A stretch of DNA of 64,000 nucleotides from Bradyrhizobium betae (GCF_004123905.1 NZ_MZXW01000016.1:620001-684000), one strand, 5' to 3'; shown: positions 1 to 9,372, counted from the first letter of the stretch. A program made the numbers and translations. Notes: generated by a model from the sequence alone, not told the origin.

Positions 1-39
1 GCGGACGAGGGCGGGATCTTCCTTTTTGTCAGTGGCCAT
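1..39 (-). CDS. N-terminus of an unidentified protein (cut by window edge)
   Basis: Thirteen codons are visible on the minus strand from an ATG at 39, reading MATDKKEDPALVR. A GGGAG sequence lies about 10 bases before the ATG. The rest is outside the window, so no function can be given. It follows the isoprenyl diphosphate synthase on the same strand after a repeat-filled gap of about 210 bases. It could be a chance open frame. Confidence 0.3.
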   Translation of the reverse strand, partial: MATDKKEDPALVR

Positions 40-90
40 GATGACTAAGGCTCCCTCGCCAGATTTTCATTGTTGCCGCAGCGGTGATCT

Positions 91-236
91 GCTCCCTCGC
101 CCCGCTTGCGGGGAGAGGGTCGGGTGAGGGGGAGGCTCCGCGAGGACGGTGAGAGTTGGATTCGTGGAGAGTCCCCCTCACCCGACCTTCAAGCTGCGCT
201 TGAATGTCGACCTCTCCCCGCAAGCGGGGCGAGGTG
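91..236. repeat. Long imperfect inverted repeat, family A (CTCTCCCGCTTGCGGGAGAG type)
   Basis: Two inverted segments face each other. Positions 95-118 pair with 211-234 (each arm is itself a small hairpin around CCCCGCTTGCGGGG), and 120-133 pair with 172-185. The same hairpin core recurs at 3187-3253 and 40082-40250, which makes this a dispersed repeat family and not a gene-specific terminator. It fills the gap downstream of the isoprenyl diphosphate synthase. Confidence 0.85.
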
Positions 237-252
237 AAGATCGTCCGCGACG

Positions 253-1179
253 TCAGTTCTTCCGCTCGGCGACAAACCGCGCGGCGGCTTGCAGCCCGGT
301 GGCGCGGTCGCCGAAGATCGAGACCGCGCTGTCGGCGCGTGCGAGCAGGTCGCGGACGCGCTGCTTGGCGCCCTCGATGCCGAGCTGGGTGACGAAGGTG
401 GTCTTGCCGAGCGCGGCATCGGCGCCGGCCGGTTTGCCGAGCGCGGCTGCATCGCCTTCGACGTCGAGCAGATCGTCGGCGATCTGGAAGGCCTCGCCGA
501 GCGCGCGGCCGTAATCGTCGAGCGCCTGATATTCCTTTTGCGAGGCCTGGCCGAGGATTGCGCCGGCGATGCAGCCATAGCGCAGCAGCGCGCCGGTCTT
601 CATCTGCTGAATACGGGCGACGTCGATCGGCTCGTTGCCGCCAAAACGGCCTTCGCCGGCGAGGTCGAGGATCTGGCCGCCGACCATGCCGCCGATGCCG
701 GCGCAGCGCGCCAGCGCGCGCGTCAGCAGGAGGCGCACATTGGCGTCGCGATGGATCTCGTCGCGGGTGACGATGTCGAAGGCGATCGTCAACAGGCCGT
801 CGCCGGCGAGGATCGCGGTCGCGTCGTCGGTCTTCTTGTGGAGGGTGGGGCGGCCGCGGCGCAGGTCCGAATTGTCCATCGCCGGCAGGTCGTCATGGAT
901 CAGCGAATAGCAATGGATGCATTCGAGCGCCGCGCCCACGAGCAGCGCGGCTTCGCGGGGAACGCCGAACACGGCCGCGCTCTCGACCACCAGGAACGGC
1001 CGCAGGCGCTTGCCGCCGTTCAGGCTCGAATAGCGCATTGCGTCCATCAGCCGCTTGGGCCGGGCGATCTCATCGTGCAGGATATCATCCGACAGCAGGC
1101 GGCCGAGCAGGGCCTCGGTATCATCAGCGGTCTTGTCCAGACGTTTGGCAAAATCGGACGGGGACGTGCCGGTCATCAA
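253..1179 (-). CDS. ispA: Farnesyl/geranylgeranyl diphosphate synthase
   Basis: This 308-residue trans-isoprenyl diphosphate synthase condenses isopentenyl diphosphate with allylic diphosphates in the cytoplasm, supplying quinone side chains, undecaprenyl carrier and hopanoids. The first aspartate-rich motif is DDLPAMD, followed by the usual RRGRPT. The second is DDLLD near residue 240, and MKTGALL and GGKRLRP are also present. Length and motifs fit the IspA family. Chain length (C15 or C20) cannot be read with certainty. The start could be either of the two adjacent ATG codons. It is divergent from mtgA, and the shared upstream gap is about 155 bases. Confidence 0.92.
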   Translation of the reverse strand: MMTGTSPSDFAKRLDKTADDTEALLGRLLSDDILHDEIARPKRLMDAMRYSSLNGGKRLRPFLVVESAAVFGVPREAALLVGAALECIHCYSLIHDDLPAMDNSDLRRGRPTLHKKTDDATAILAGDGLLTIAFDIVTRDEIHRDANVRLLLTRALARCAGIGGMVGGQILDLAGEGRFGGNEPIDVARIQQMKTGALLRYGCIAGAILGQASQKEYQALDDYGRALGEAFQIADDLLDVEGDAAALGKPAGADAALGKTTFVTQLGIEGAKQRVRDLLARADSAVSIFGDRATGLQAAARFVAERKN

Positions 1180-1336
1180 GAAGGGCTCCAGAACTAAATT
1201 CGGCGGGACAATCCTTTATGCGCCCGCCCCAGTCAATCGTTTGGAAGGCCTAAAAAGTGCTGGAAAAGGCCCGAATTATCACAGACTTAATGGTCCAGCC
1301 CGTGGCCGCATTTCATTTTGCGCCGGAAAGGTTGAT

Positions 1337-2011
1337 TTGCGGATCGTCAAAACCCTTCTCCTGGTGCTCGCGGTTGCGCTGCTCGCGCCCTACGTGATCG
1401 CGCCGTTCTACCGCACCGGTCATCCGGTTTCGACGCTGATGGCCTGGCGCAGCTTGCGGGGCGCGCCGATGCAGCGGGAATGGATCGATCTGGCGGCGAT
1501 GTCGCCGTATCTGCCGCGCTCGGTGGTGGCGGCCGAGGACGCCCATTTCTGCAAGCACCGTGGCATCGACTGGGGCGCACTGCGCGAGGCGATCGACGAT
1601 GCGAAGGAGGACGGCACCCCGTTTCGGGGTGCCTCCACCATCACCCAGCAGGTCGCGAAAAACCTGTTCCTTTGGCAGGGCCGGGATTTCGTCCGAAAGG
1701 GTCTGGAATTCCCGCTGGCGCTGTGGATCGACTTCGTCCTGCCCAAGCCGCGGATCCTGGAAATTTACCTCAACATCGCCGAGCTCGGCCCGCAGGGCCA
1801 GTTTGGCGTCGAGGCGGCCAGCGCCTATGCCTTTGGCAAATCGGCCGAGGACCTCTCGCCCCGGGAAGCAGCCCTTCTGGCCTCGATCCTGCCGAATCCG
1901 GTCAAACGCAGCGCCCGGACCCCCGGCCCGGGTGTCAGGCGGCTGGCCGGGACCTATGTGGCGAGGGCGCAGGCCAGCTCGCTTTCGACCTGCTGGCGGG
2001 AAAATCGCTGA
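1337..2011 (+). CDS. mtgA: Monofunctional biosynthetic peptidoglycan transglycosylase
   Basis: MtgA polymerises lipid II into glycan strands at the outer face of the inner membrane. I choose the TTG at 1337 as start: GGAAAGG lies 5 bases upstream, and the product then opens with [20 protein letters not shown], an N-terminal membrane anchor. This gives 224 residues, normal for the family. GT51 motifs are intact: [17 protein letters not shown] (catalytic Glu), [15 protein letters not shown], and [17 protein letters not shown]. There is no transpeptidase domain. The same frame stays open upstream to about 1055, but that part contains no plausible membrane anchor. Confidence 0.9.
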   Translation: MRIVKTLLLVLAVALLAPYVIAPFYRTGHPVSTLMAWRSLRGAPMQREWIDLAAMSPYLPRSVVAAEDAHFCKHRGIDWGALREAIDDAKEDGTPFRGASTITQQVAKNLFLWQGRDFVRKGLEFPLALWIDFVLPKPRILEIYLNIAELGPQGQFGVEAASAYAFGKSAEDLSPREAALLASILPNPVKRSARTPGPGVRRLAGTYVARAQASSLSTCWRENR

Positions 2012-2179
2012 TTTCGGGTCCTTTTCGGGCGTATTTTCCGGCCCAGAACCCTAGATTTAAGGTCGGCCTTCCTCTATAAGCCCGGCCTTGACTGGCATTC
2101 AGCTCGCCTCGGTTTGCGGGTGCTGAGCCGTCCCTTTGCGGACGATGCCCCGAAACACCAATCCCTAGAGGATATTGAA

Positions 2180-2362
2180 ATGGCCGTTCCGAGAAGAAAA
2201 ACCTCGCCGTCGCGTCGTGGCATGCGCCGCTCGGCAGACGCCATCAAGAAGCCGACCTATGTGGAAGATAAGGACTCCGGCGAGCTCCGTCGTCCGCACC
2301 ATCTCGACCTCAAGACCGGCATGTACAAGGGCCGTCAGGTCCTGAAGAAGAAAGAGTCCTGA
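2180..2362 (+). CDS. rpmF: 50S ribosomal protein L32
   Basis: This 60-residue protein is a structural component of the large ribosomal subunit. It begins [20 protein letters not shown], the conserved L32 start, and continues with [22 protein letters not shown] (2167-2172) sits 7 bases before the ATG. It lies alone between mtgA and a membrane-protein gene. The zinc-binding cysteines of some L32 proteins are absent, as in other alphaproteobacterial versions. Confidence 0.97.
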   Translation: MAVPRRKTSPSRRGMRRSADAIKKPTYVEDKDSGELRRPHHLDLKTGMYKGRQVLKKKES

Positions 2363-2506
2363 GTTTCGGGACCTTTCTTCGGGCAGGATGATTTCGCCTG
2401 CCTGATTTCGGCCACCCTATGAGATATGACAGTGACGGCGGCGGAGCAAATGCTTCGCCGCCGCATTGTCCTGTCCGGATATCTTGATCGAGAAGGCATT
2501 TCGCCG

Positions 2507-3145
2507 ATGGTCGGTTTCCCGCTGCTTTTGATTCCGCTCGCGGTCTACAACATCATCGCCTTCCTGATGCCGAGCGTGTCCTTTACGGACGTGCTGTTCA
2601 AGGTGCCGATGATCACGGGCGAGACCTGGCCGGTCACGCTCGCTGATTTGATGCTCGCTCTCGGGATCGTGCTGCTGCTGCTTGAAGTGGTCAAGGGCGC
2701 GCGGCCCGGCTCGAAATTCCTGATGGATCATCTGCTGTCGCTGATCCTGTTCGGCGCAGCCGCGGCCGAATTCGTGATGTGGCCCAAATTCGGCAACTCC
2801 ACTTTTTTCCTGCTGGTGCTGCTCGCGATGGCCGATTTCCTCGGCGGTATCGCCCAGCGCACGCGCCGCCGCGTCACCTATGTCGCCGAGACGACAGTGC
2901 CGGCGCCGCGCAAGGCCAAGCGCCAGGCCGAGGCACCGGTGGAGGATGCCGCGGCCGAGCCCAGGTTCGAGCCGGTGCCTGCGCCGCACCCAGCACCGCC
3001 CGCGCCCTCGGCGCAGTCGGTCGCTGAGTCCGTGCTGATGGATCATCCTGCGCCGAAGCCGGTGATGCCGCCCTCGCCGGAAATTCCCTCGCCGGATCTG
3101 CAGCCGGGCAACGGCACGCCGTCCTCACCCGATACGCCGCGCTAG
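2507..3145 (+). CDS. Conserved membrane protein with proline-rich tail
   Basis: I do not recognise a named family. From the ATG at 2507 (AGAAGG upstream) the 212-residue product starts with a hydrophobic helix (MVGFPLLLIPLAVYNIIAFL). It has three further hydrophobic segments near residues 45-60, 75-95 and 100-115, then a basic stretch (QRTRRRV) and a long Pro/Ala/Glu-rich C-terminal tail of about 80 residues. An earlier in-frame ATG at 2426 would add 27 residues that read like chance translation. It follows rpmF by about 145 bases. Confidence 0.75.
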   Translation: MVGFPLLLIPLAVYNIIAFLMPSVSFTDVLFKVPMITGETWPVTLADLMLALGIVLLLLEVVKGARPGSKFLMDHLLSLILFGAAAAEFVMWPKFGNSTFFLLVLLAMADFLGGIAQRTRRRVTYVAETTVPAPRKAKRQAEAPVEDAAAEPRFEPVPAPHPAPPAPSAQSVAESVLMDHPAPKPVMPPSPEIPSPDLQPGNGTPSSPDTPR

Positions 3146-3181
3146 CTGAGATCAGTACACCTGTCACCGCTTGGACGGTCT

Positions 3182-3256
3182 GCTCCCTCTCCCGCTTGCG
3201 GGGGAGGGCCCCCACCCGGCGCTACGCGCCGACCTCCCCCGCAAGCGGGAGAGGTG
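3182..3256. repeat. Inverted repeat, family A
   Basis: Positions 3187-3207 pair with 3233-3253 around a short GC-rich loop (GGCGCTACGCGCC). The arm core CTCTCCCGCTTGCGG is the same as in the repeats at 91-236 and 40080-40256. It lies between two convergent genes and could also serve as a transcription terminator. Confidence 0.85.
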
Positions 3257-3300
3257 CACCGAGCGTGCGGCGATGGCTGTTCCGCGAACGGGTATTTCTC

Positions 3301-3561
3301 TCAAGCCACCTGCCGCGTGCGGGCGGTGACGCTCGGAAGCGGGCGCTTGTTGCCATAGGCCATCTGCGCATCTTCAGAGGAGGCACGGCGGAGCCGGCTG
3401 GTCTGGGGCAGGTGCTCGGCATTGGCGATGAGCTGGGTGACGAAGCTCGGATCGGGGTGCGGCAGCGGGGCCTTGTGGATCCATTGGACAGTCGCGACCA
3501 GCGGCACCAGGGCCGTGCCCATGCTGCCTTCCACCACGTCCGATCGATCAGTACCCAACAT
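3301..3561 (-). CDS. Hypothetical 86-residue protein
   Basis: The frame has coding-like composition, with an ATG at 3561 (a GTG at 3570 would add three residues). The product begins MLGTDRSDVVEGSMGTALVP and contains a PLPHPDPSFVTQLIANAEH segment. There is no signal peptide or membrane helix and no family I can name. The start is weakly supported because no clear ribosome-binding site is visible. It is convergent with the upstream membrane protein and divergent from the GGDEF/EAL gene. Confidence 0.55.
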   Translation of the reverse strand: MLGTDRSDVVEGSMGTALVPLVATVQWIHKAPLPHPDPSFVTQLIANAEHLPQTSRLRRASSEDAQMAYGNKRPLPSVTARTRQVA

Positions 3562-3740
3562 CGCTATCACCGTTGATCCGGCGAGCCTGTCGCGTTTCGG
3601 GACGCGGGCGCCGGGTGCGTGTCAGTACTCGCAAGGCCTATGCCGGACGGGCCGGTTTGGTTCCGTCGCCTCTTCATAACGTGGTTTCCAAATTGTTTAT
3701 GAACTTTGCCTAGGGTCAGAGGCGAATCTGGCCGTATTCT

Positions 3741-5477
3741 GTGCCGGCTCAGGACTCCCCCCTGTCCCGAAACGAGGCGATTTTGACCCCTGCATTGCCG
3801 CAAGCCTCCGACATCCTGGCTGCCCTCGGCCAGGCCGTGTTTGTCTGGGACATCGCCAACGACGCCATCGTGTGGGGCGACCAGGTCACTAGCGTCTTTC
3901 CCGGCATCCCCGCCGAGCGGCTCGCGACCGGCGCCGAATTCGCCAAGCTGATCGAGCCCGTGCAAACGCTCCGAACCGCCGCGCTGGCGCAGACCTCCCC
4001 CGTGCACGGTGCCGACGGTACGCCTTACAGGGTCGAGTACGGCGTGCGCATGAGCGCTGCCGATCCCGTGGTCTGGATCGAGGAGACCGGCCGCTGGTTT
4101 GCCGGTCCCGACGGCCGCCCGACGCGTGCGATCGGTTCCGTTCGCATCAACAATGAGCGTCGCGCCCGCGACGAAGAGCTGACGAAGCTGGCGCGGCTCG
4201 ATCCCCTCACCGGCGAGCTCAACCGCTCGCATCTGATTGCGGCGCTGGCCGAGGCGATCGAGGAGACGACCCGCTTCCGCTCGACCGCGGCCTTCATGCT
4301 GGTCGGAATCGACCACCTCGCCCGCGTCAACGACGCCTTCGGCTTCGACGTCGCCGATGCCGTGATCCTCGACATCGGCAAACGCATCCGTGCCCGCCTG
4401 CGCGGCGGCGACGTGCTCGGGCGCTTTTCCGGCAACAAGTTCGGCCTGATCCTGAAGAACTGCACCATCGACGACATGAACGTCGCCGCCGAGCGTTTCC
4501 TGGCCGGCATCCGCGACGAGGTGGTGCCGACGAAATCAGGCCCGGTCTCGGTCACCGCGTCGATCGGCGCGGTCAGCCTGCCGCGCTATGCCCGCAACAC
4601 CGACGAGGCGGTCAATCGCGCCCATGAGACGCTGGATGCCGCCAAGCGCCGCCGCGCCGGCTCGTTTGCGACCTGGCGCCCGGATGCCACGCGCGATGCG
4701 CAGCGCCGCGTCAACATCCGCGTCACCGACGAGATCGTCACCGCGCTGAACGAGCGCCGCATCAAGCTCGCCTATGAGCCGGTGGTTGCGGCCGCCTCGC
4801 GCGAGCGCGCATTCCATGAATGCCTGGTGCGGATGGACCAGGGCGACGGGCAGGTGCTGCTCGCGCCCGACATCGTGCCGGTCGCCGAACGGCTCGGCCT
4901 GATCCGCCTCGTCGACCACCGCGTGCTCGAGCTCGTGGTTGCCGAGCTCGCGGCGGCGCCCGATGTCAGTCTCAGCCTCAATATCTCGCCTGATACGACC
5001 ATGGATCCGGACTGGTGGGCGAGCATCGAATCGCTGATGCAGGCCCATCCCGGCGTCGCCGAGCGGCTGATCGTCGAAATCACCGAGACGGTTGCGATCC
5101 AGGACATCGATGATGTCCGCGGCTTCGTCACGCGGCTGAAGAATTTCGGCAGCCGCATCGCCATCGACGATTTCGGCGCCGGCTACACCTCGTTCCGCAA
5201 CCTGCGCAAGCTCGGCGTGGATATCGTGAAGATCGACGGCGCCTTCGTGCAGAACATCACCCGTTCCGCCGACGACCGCGCCTTCGTGCAGACCCTGATC
5301 GACCTCGCCCGCCGCCTCGACATCAAGACGGTCGCCGAATGGGTGCAGGACGAAGAGGCCGCCAGCATGCTGCGCGACTGGGGTTGCGACTACATCCAGG
5401 GCCGCCTGATCGGCCTCGCCTCAGCCGACCGCCCCTGGGGCGCGCCGCCGGATAGTGCACTGCCCGCGGCAAGTTGA
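3741..5477 (+). CDS. PAS-GGDEF-EAL protein with degenerate cyclase site
   Basis: This 578-residue protein has a PAS-like N-terminal domain (about 20-130), a GGDEF domain (about 155-310) and a C-terminal EAL domain (about 325-565). The cyclase signature is SGNKF at residues 230-234 instead of GGDEF, so diguanylate cyclase activity is very unlikely. The EAL motif itself is ECL, but other metal and substrate positions look conserved (LNIS, EITET, IDDFGAGYTS, KIDGAFV, QG). It may be a cyclic-di-GMP phosphodiesterase or an effector. Translation appears to start at GTG 3741; a TTG about 13 codons later is an alternative. Confidence 0.88.
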   Translation: MPAQDSPLSRNEAILTPALPQASDILAALGQAVFVWDIANDAIVWGDQVTSVFPGIPAERLATGAEFAKLIEPVQTLRTAALAQTSPVHGADGTPYRVEYGVRMSAADPVVWIEETGRWFAGPDGRPTRAIGSVRINNERRARDEELTKLARLDPLTGELNRSHLIAALAEAIEETTRFRSTAAFMLVGIDHLARVNDAFGFDVADAVILDIGKRIRARLRGGDVLGRFSGNKFGLILKNCTIDDMNVAAERFLAGIRDEVVPTKSGPVSVTASIGAVSLPRYARNTDEAVNRAHETLDAAKRRRAGSFATWRPDATRDAQRRVNIRVTDEIVTALNERRIKLAYEPVVAAASRERAFHECLVRMDQGDGQVLLAPDIVPVAERLGLIRLVDHRVLELVVAELAAAPDVSLSLNISPDTTMDPDWWASIESLMQAHPGVAERLIVEITETVAIQDIDDVRGFVTRLKNFGSRIAIDDFGAGYTSFRNLRKLGVDIVKIDGAFVQNITRSADDRAFVQTLIDLARRLDIKTVAEWVQDEEAASMLRDWGCDYIQGRLIGLASADRPWGAPPDSALPAAS

Positions 5478-5487
5478 GATGCCGTAG

Positions 5488-5513
5488 GGTGGGCAAAGCG
5501 AAGCGTGCCCACC
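5488..5513. repeat. Short dispersed palindrome (GGTGGGCA..TGCCCACC)
   Basis: GGTGGGCA (5488-5495) pairs with TGCCCACC (5506-5513) around a 10-base loop AAGCGAAGCG. It sits right after the GGDEF/EAL gene. The element resembles a short repeat common between Bradyrhizobium genes and may act as a terminator, although there is no T-tract. Confidence 0.6.
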
Positions 5514-5561
5514 ACTAGCATATGGTGGAGTCGACTCTCTCCTCCGTCATCGCGTGCGCCG

Positions 5562-5930
5562 CTATGCTACGCAAATGCCCGCGACCGCGACTTTCTGAAA
5601 CAGATGCGGGCTTGCAACGGCGGATGCGGGGTAGACCGCGATCTTTGCGCGGAATTCCGGATGCGTGAACGCCGCCCGGAAATGCGCATTCGTTTCCCAG
5701 ACAGCATAGTTGAGATAGGTCGGACTATCGCCGACGGCGCGGTGAAGCTGGGTCGAGATGAAGCCCGGTTGCCGCTTCATGAAAGCGGCATCGTCCTGCC
5801 AGCTCGTCAGGAAGCTCTGTTCGGCCGCCGCATCGAGCATGAACAAATTGACCAGCACCACGGGGCCAGCCTCGCGTGCAATCTGGCGGTCGATCGGGAA
5901 GCTCGGGTCGAGCGGGCGCATTTGGGCCAT
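5562..5930 (-). CDS. Antibiotic-biosynthesis-monooxygenase-like (ABM) protein
   Basis: This 122-residue protein has the dimeric alpha-beta barrel pattern of the ABM family: GPVVLVNLFML (first strand), FMKRQPGFISTQLHRA, YLNYAVWETNAHFRAAFTHPEF. Family members oxidise small aromatic compounds, bind haem, or have no known activity; the substrate is not predictable here. GGAG lies 8 bases before the ATG. It is divergent from a MarR regulator, and the shared 97-base gap carries an operator-like palindrome, so it is probably the regulator's target. Confidence 0.8.
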   Translation of the reverse strand: MAQMRPLDPSFPIDRQIAREAGPVVLVNLFMLDAAAEQSFLTSWQDDAAFMKRQPGFISTQLHRAVGDSPTYLNYAVWETNAHFRAAFTHPEFRAKIAVYPASAVASPHLFQKVAVAGICVA

Positions 5931-5990
5931 GGCATTACTCCATTCGAGTTGGTATCATCATGTCAATTCGACGAGATGTGACATAGATAT

Positions 5991-6008
5991 TTGACATGAA
6001 GATGTCAA
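5991..6008. promoter_or_regulatory. Putative MarR operator
   Basis: TTGACAT (5991-5997) and ATGTCAA (6002-6008) form a perfect 7+7 inverted repeat with a 4-base spacer. A further ATGTCAA half-site lies at 5960-5966. The site is 19 bases before the MarR gene and within the promoter gap of the divergent ABM gene, the usual place for MarR autoregulation. Confidence 0.7.
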
Positions 6009-6027
6009 TACGGAGTAATAATTACAA

Positions 6028-6492
6028 ATGACCAGGACCAAATGGACCCCGCCGGGCGAGGCCCTGACCGGCTTCATCCTCGATTTGTTCCGCGCCAACG
6101 GGCTGCTTTTGACCGCCGGCGACCGGCTGGTGGCATCGCTCGGCCTCACCAGCGCGCGCTGGCAGATTCTGGGGGCGATCGTCGATGCCGAGCGCCCGGA
6201 GCCGGTGGCCTGGCTGGCGCGCAATCTCGGTGCCAACCGCCAGAACGTTCAGCGTATCGTCAACGACCTCGAGCGGGATGGTCTCGTCGCGTTCGAGACC
6301 AATCCGCATCACCGCCGGGCGCAGCTGGTGGTGCTCACCGGCAAGGGCAGGCAGGTTTACGATGCTGCCGGCCGTTTGCAGGTCCCGTGGGTCAACGCTC
6401 TCGCGGATGGCCTGTCGGTGAAGGACATCGAGACCACTCATCGCGTGATCCGTGCTCTTCGCGATCGGCTCGAGGCCCCCGGCGAGGACTGA
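6028..6492 (+). CDS. MarR family transcriptional regulator
   Basis: This 154-residue winged-helix protein probably represses itself and the divergent ABM gene until a small ligand binds. The DNA-binding region is SARWQILGAIVDAERPEPVA followed by LGANRQNVQRIVNDLERDGLV and the wing NPHHRRAQLVVLTGKG. CGGAG lies about 12 bases before the ATG. Length is typical. The ligand is not predictable. Confidence 0.92.
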   Translation: MTRTKWTPPGEALTGFILDLFRANGLLLTAGDRLVASLGLTSARWQILGAIVDAERPEPVAWLARNLGANRQNVQRIVNDLERDGLVAFETNPHHRRAQLVVLTGKGRQVYDAAGRLQVPWVNALADGLSVKDIETTHRVIRALRDRLEAPGED

Positions 6493-6504
6493 TTGCGCCG
6501 CGCC

Positions 6505-9372
6505 TCACGCCACTCTTCGAACCGCGTTCAACGTCTCGATGGTGCGGCCGACCTCGGCCGCCGGGCAGGGCCTGCCGAAATAATATCCCTGCACCGTGGT
6601 GCAGCCGCATTCGCGCACGAAGTCGAGCTGCTCGATCGTCTCGACGCCCTCCGCCGTGGTCTCGACGCCGAGCACGGAGCCGAGGCTCGCGATGGTGCGG
6701 ACGATGGCCACGCTCTCCGGGCTTTCGCCGAGTGTGCCGACAAAGGAGCGATCGATCTTGATGCGGTCGAACGGAAATTTACGCAGATAGCTGAGTGAGG
6801 AATAGCCGACGCCGAAATCGTCGAGGCTGACGCGCACGCCGAGCCCGCGGAGCTGGTGCAAGATCTCGATCGTCGCCTCGCTGTCGTCGAGCAGCGCCGT
6901 CTCGGTGACCTCGAGTTCGAGCCGCTGCGGCGGCAGGCCGGCCTCGGCAAGCGCGCTCGTGACCATCGCCACCAGCCCGCGCGAGCGGAATTGTACCGGC
7001 GACAGGTTCACCGCGATTGTCATATCAGGCCAGGAGGCGGCCGAGGAGCAGGCGGTGCGCAACACCCACTCGCCGATCGGAACGATCAATCCGTTCTCTT
7101 CGGCGATCGGAATGAACTCGGCAGGCGAAACCAGGCCGCGTGTCGGATGTTTCCAGCGCAGCAGCGCCTCGAAGCCGGTCAGCTCGGTGGTATCGAGCCG
7201 CACCTGCGGCTGGAACACCAAGTGGAATTCGTTGGCTTCCAGCGCGCCGCGTAGATCGTGATCGAGCGCGTGCCGGCTGCGCGCCTGCTCCTCCATCTCG
7301 GGCTCGAACAGTTGATAGGCGCCGCGTCCCTTGGCCTTGGCCTGGTACAGCGCAAGGTCGGCGCATTTCATCAGCTCGTCGGCGTCTAACCCGTGATCGG
7401 GCGCGATCGCGATGCCGACGGAGACGCCGACATGGATCGACTGGCTTTCCAGCGGCGGCGGGTGACCGATGATCTCGACAAGGCGGCGGGCGAGCCGTTC
7501 GGCCGATTGCGGCTGCGGTCCACGCTGGAGCACGGCGAACTCGTCGCCGCCGAGGCGCGCGACGGTGTCGTGCTCGCCGACATTCTCCTTCAGGCGCGCG
7601 GCGACCCAGCGCAGCAGCCGGTCGCCGGCGGCGTGGCCGAGGCGGTCGTTGACGGTCTTGAAATTGTCGAGGTCGAAGCACAGCACGGCCATCGCGCCGC
7701 CGGCAATCGCGACCTGGTTCAGCCCTTCGCCCATCTTCTCGCGGAACAGCGTGCGGTTGGGCAAGTCGGTCAGGGAGTCGTGCCGCGCCATGTGTGCGAC
7801 GCGGGCCTGCGCCTTGTGACGCTCGGTGACGTCCTCATAGGTGACGACCCAACCGCCGAGCTCCATCCGCTTGTGGTTGAGCTTGATGATGCGGCCATCG
7901 CTCAAATGGCGGTGCAGCGTGTGCTCGCCCTCGCGCAGCCGCTCGACGTAGTCGGCATAGAGCTTGGCGCCCGTCATGTTCGGATGGATGCCGATCGAGC
8001 AGCTGTGCTCCATGATCTCCCGCATCGAGACGCCCGGCTTCACGATCTCGGGCGAGAGCCCGTACATCTCGATATAGCGGCGGTTGCAGACGATCACGCG
8101 CAGGCTCGAATCGAGCATGCACAGGCCCTGGCTCATGTTGTTCAGCGCCGCGTCGAAGCGGCGATATTGCTCGCTCAGCTCCTCGACCGCGTGCTCGCGC
8201 TCGGTGATGTCCTCGTAGGTGGCGACGAAGCCGCCCTCGGGCAGCGCGCAATAGCGCACCGAGATCACGGTGTCGTTCGACATGCTCCGGCGCATCGGGG
8301 AGGAATCGCGGTTCGCGATCCGCGCGCGGGCGGCTTCCAGGATCTGCTGCGGGGTGTATTCCGAAGCGAACGCGCCGTTCTCCATCGATCGCCGGATCAG
8401 CTCGCCGAGATGCGTGCCGGGCCTGGTCTCTTCCGGCGACAGCCGGTAGATCTTGCGGTAGGTGGTGTTGCAGACGCGCAGCCGCATGTCGCTGTCGTAG
8501 AAGGCGAGACCGTGCGCCATGTTCTCCAGCGCCGCGTCGAGCATGAAGTTCTGCTGCCTCAGCGTCTCTTCGTATTGCAGCCGTTCGGTGACGTCCTCGT
8601 GCACGGTCACCCAGCCGCCGTCGGGCAGGAAGCGGGAGACCGCCTGCACCATCCGCCCGTCGTAGCGCATGACCAGCAGGGTCTTTGCCTTCCTGCCGCG
8701 CACGTCCTCCAGGCGCGTGTCGTGGAATTCGTCGGCCGACATGCCCGGCATGTTGCCGCGCGAGAGCCAATGGTCGATGCACGTGCCGTGCGCGACGCCC
8801 GGCTTCACGATGTCGGGGTCGAGGTCGTAGAGGTTCAGGAAGCGCTCGTTGCAGACGACGATGCGGCCGTCGGCATCATACATGATGAGGCCGTGCGACA
8901 TGTTGGCGAGCGCGTGCTGGCTGCGCTCGGTCTGAAGCTGCAGCTCAGCCTCGAGTCGGGCGAGCCGGCTGACATCATCGCAAATCGTCATCCAGCCGCC
9001 GTCGGGGAGCGGCTTCAGTTCGAGCGTTATGACAAGACCGCTTGGCAGTGTCTGGCGGGTACGGAAGGGTTTGCCAGCCGCGATCAATGCGATTCGTGAA
9101 GCGTAGAGCGCGTCGACTTCCTCTGCCGAGATGTTGCCGAGCACAACGCTGTGGCCGAGCACATCACGATAGCGCGTGCCGACGCGGACGATTTCGGCCG
9201 ACATGTTGAACAGCGTGAGGTAACGCTGGTTGACCAGCACGATCCGGTTGTCGGCGTCGTAGACGCAGACACCCTGCTCCATGTGGTCGAGCGCAAGCTG
9301 GCTCAGCCCGACCAGGGCCTCCGGGCCCTGCTCACGGCGTGCACCAAGCTCGTTGTCGCGGGTCGACGTCAT
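6505..9372 (-). CDS. Four-PAS GGDEF-EAL cyclic-di-GMP protein
   Basis: This 955-residue cytoplasmic protein carries four consecutive PAS domains of the PAS_7 type, each opening with an N-M-x-x-G-L/V motif (about residues 27, 155, 285, 410), then a GGDEF domain (about 530-690) and an EAL domain (about 705-950). GGDEF is intact (ARLGGDEFAVL), as is EAL (GFEALLRW), with LDDFGVGYSS, KIDRSFV and AEGVE. The usual RxxD inhibitory site reads GEHD, so product inhibition is probably lost. It may both make and degrade cyclic-di-GMP. No membrane segment is visible. Confidence 0.93.
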   Translation of the reverse strand: MTSTRDNELGARREQGPEALVGLSQLALDHMEQGVCVYDADNRIVLVNQRYLTLFNMSAEIVRVGTRYRDVLGHSVVLGNISAEEVDALYASRIALIAAGKPFRTRQTLPSGLVITLELKPLPDGGWMTICDDVSRLARLEAELQLQTERSQHALANMSHGLIMYDADGRIVVCNERFLNLYDLDPDIVKPGVAHGTCIDHWLSRGNMPGMSADEFHDTRLEDVRGRKAKTLLVMRYDGRMVQAVSRFLPDGGWVTVHEDVTERLQYEETLRQQNFMLDAALENMAHGLAFYDSDMRLRVCNTTYRKIYRLSPEETRPGTHLGELIRRSMENGAFASEYTPQQILEAARARIANRDSSPMRRSMSNDTVISVRYCALPEGGFVATYEDITEREHAVEELSEQYRRFDAALNNMSQGLCMLDSSLRVIVCNRRYIEMYGLSPEIVKPGVSMREIMEHSCSIGIHPNMTGAKLYADYVERLREGEHTLHRHLSDGRIIKLNHKRMELGGWVVTYEDVTERHKAQARVAHMARHDSLTDLPNRTLFREKMGEGLNQVAIAGGAMAVLCFDLDNFKTVNDRLGHAAGDRLLRWVAARLKENVGEHDTVARLGGDEFAVLQRGPQPQSAERLARRLVEIIGHPPPLESQSIHVGVSVGIAIAPDHGLDADELMKCADLALYQAKAKGRGAYQLFEPEMEEQARSRHALDHDLRGALEANEFHLVFQPQVRLDTTELTGFEALLRWKHPTRGLVSPAEFIPIAEENGLIVPIGEWVLRTACSSAASWPDMTIAVNLSPVQFRSRGLVAMVTSALAEAGLPPQRLELEVTETALLDDSEATIEILHQLRGLGVRVSLDDFGVGYSSLSYLRKFPFDRIKIDRSFVGTLGESPESVAIVRTIASLGSVLGVETTAEGVETIEQLDFVRECGCTTVQGYYFGRPCPAAEVGRTIETLNAVRRVA

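Noticed and set aside
7393..9099. Plus-strand open frame of 568 codons opposite the PAS/GGDEF/EAL gene
   Set aside because: It has no recognisable domain, and the opposite strand encodes four PAS domains with intact GGDEF and EAL.
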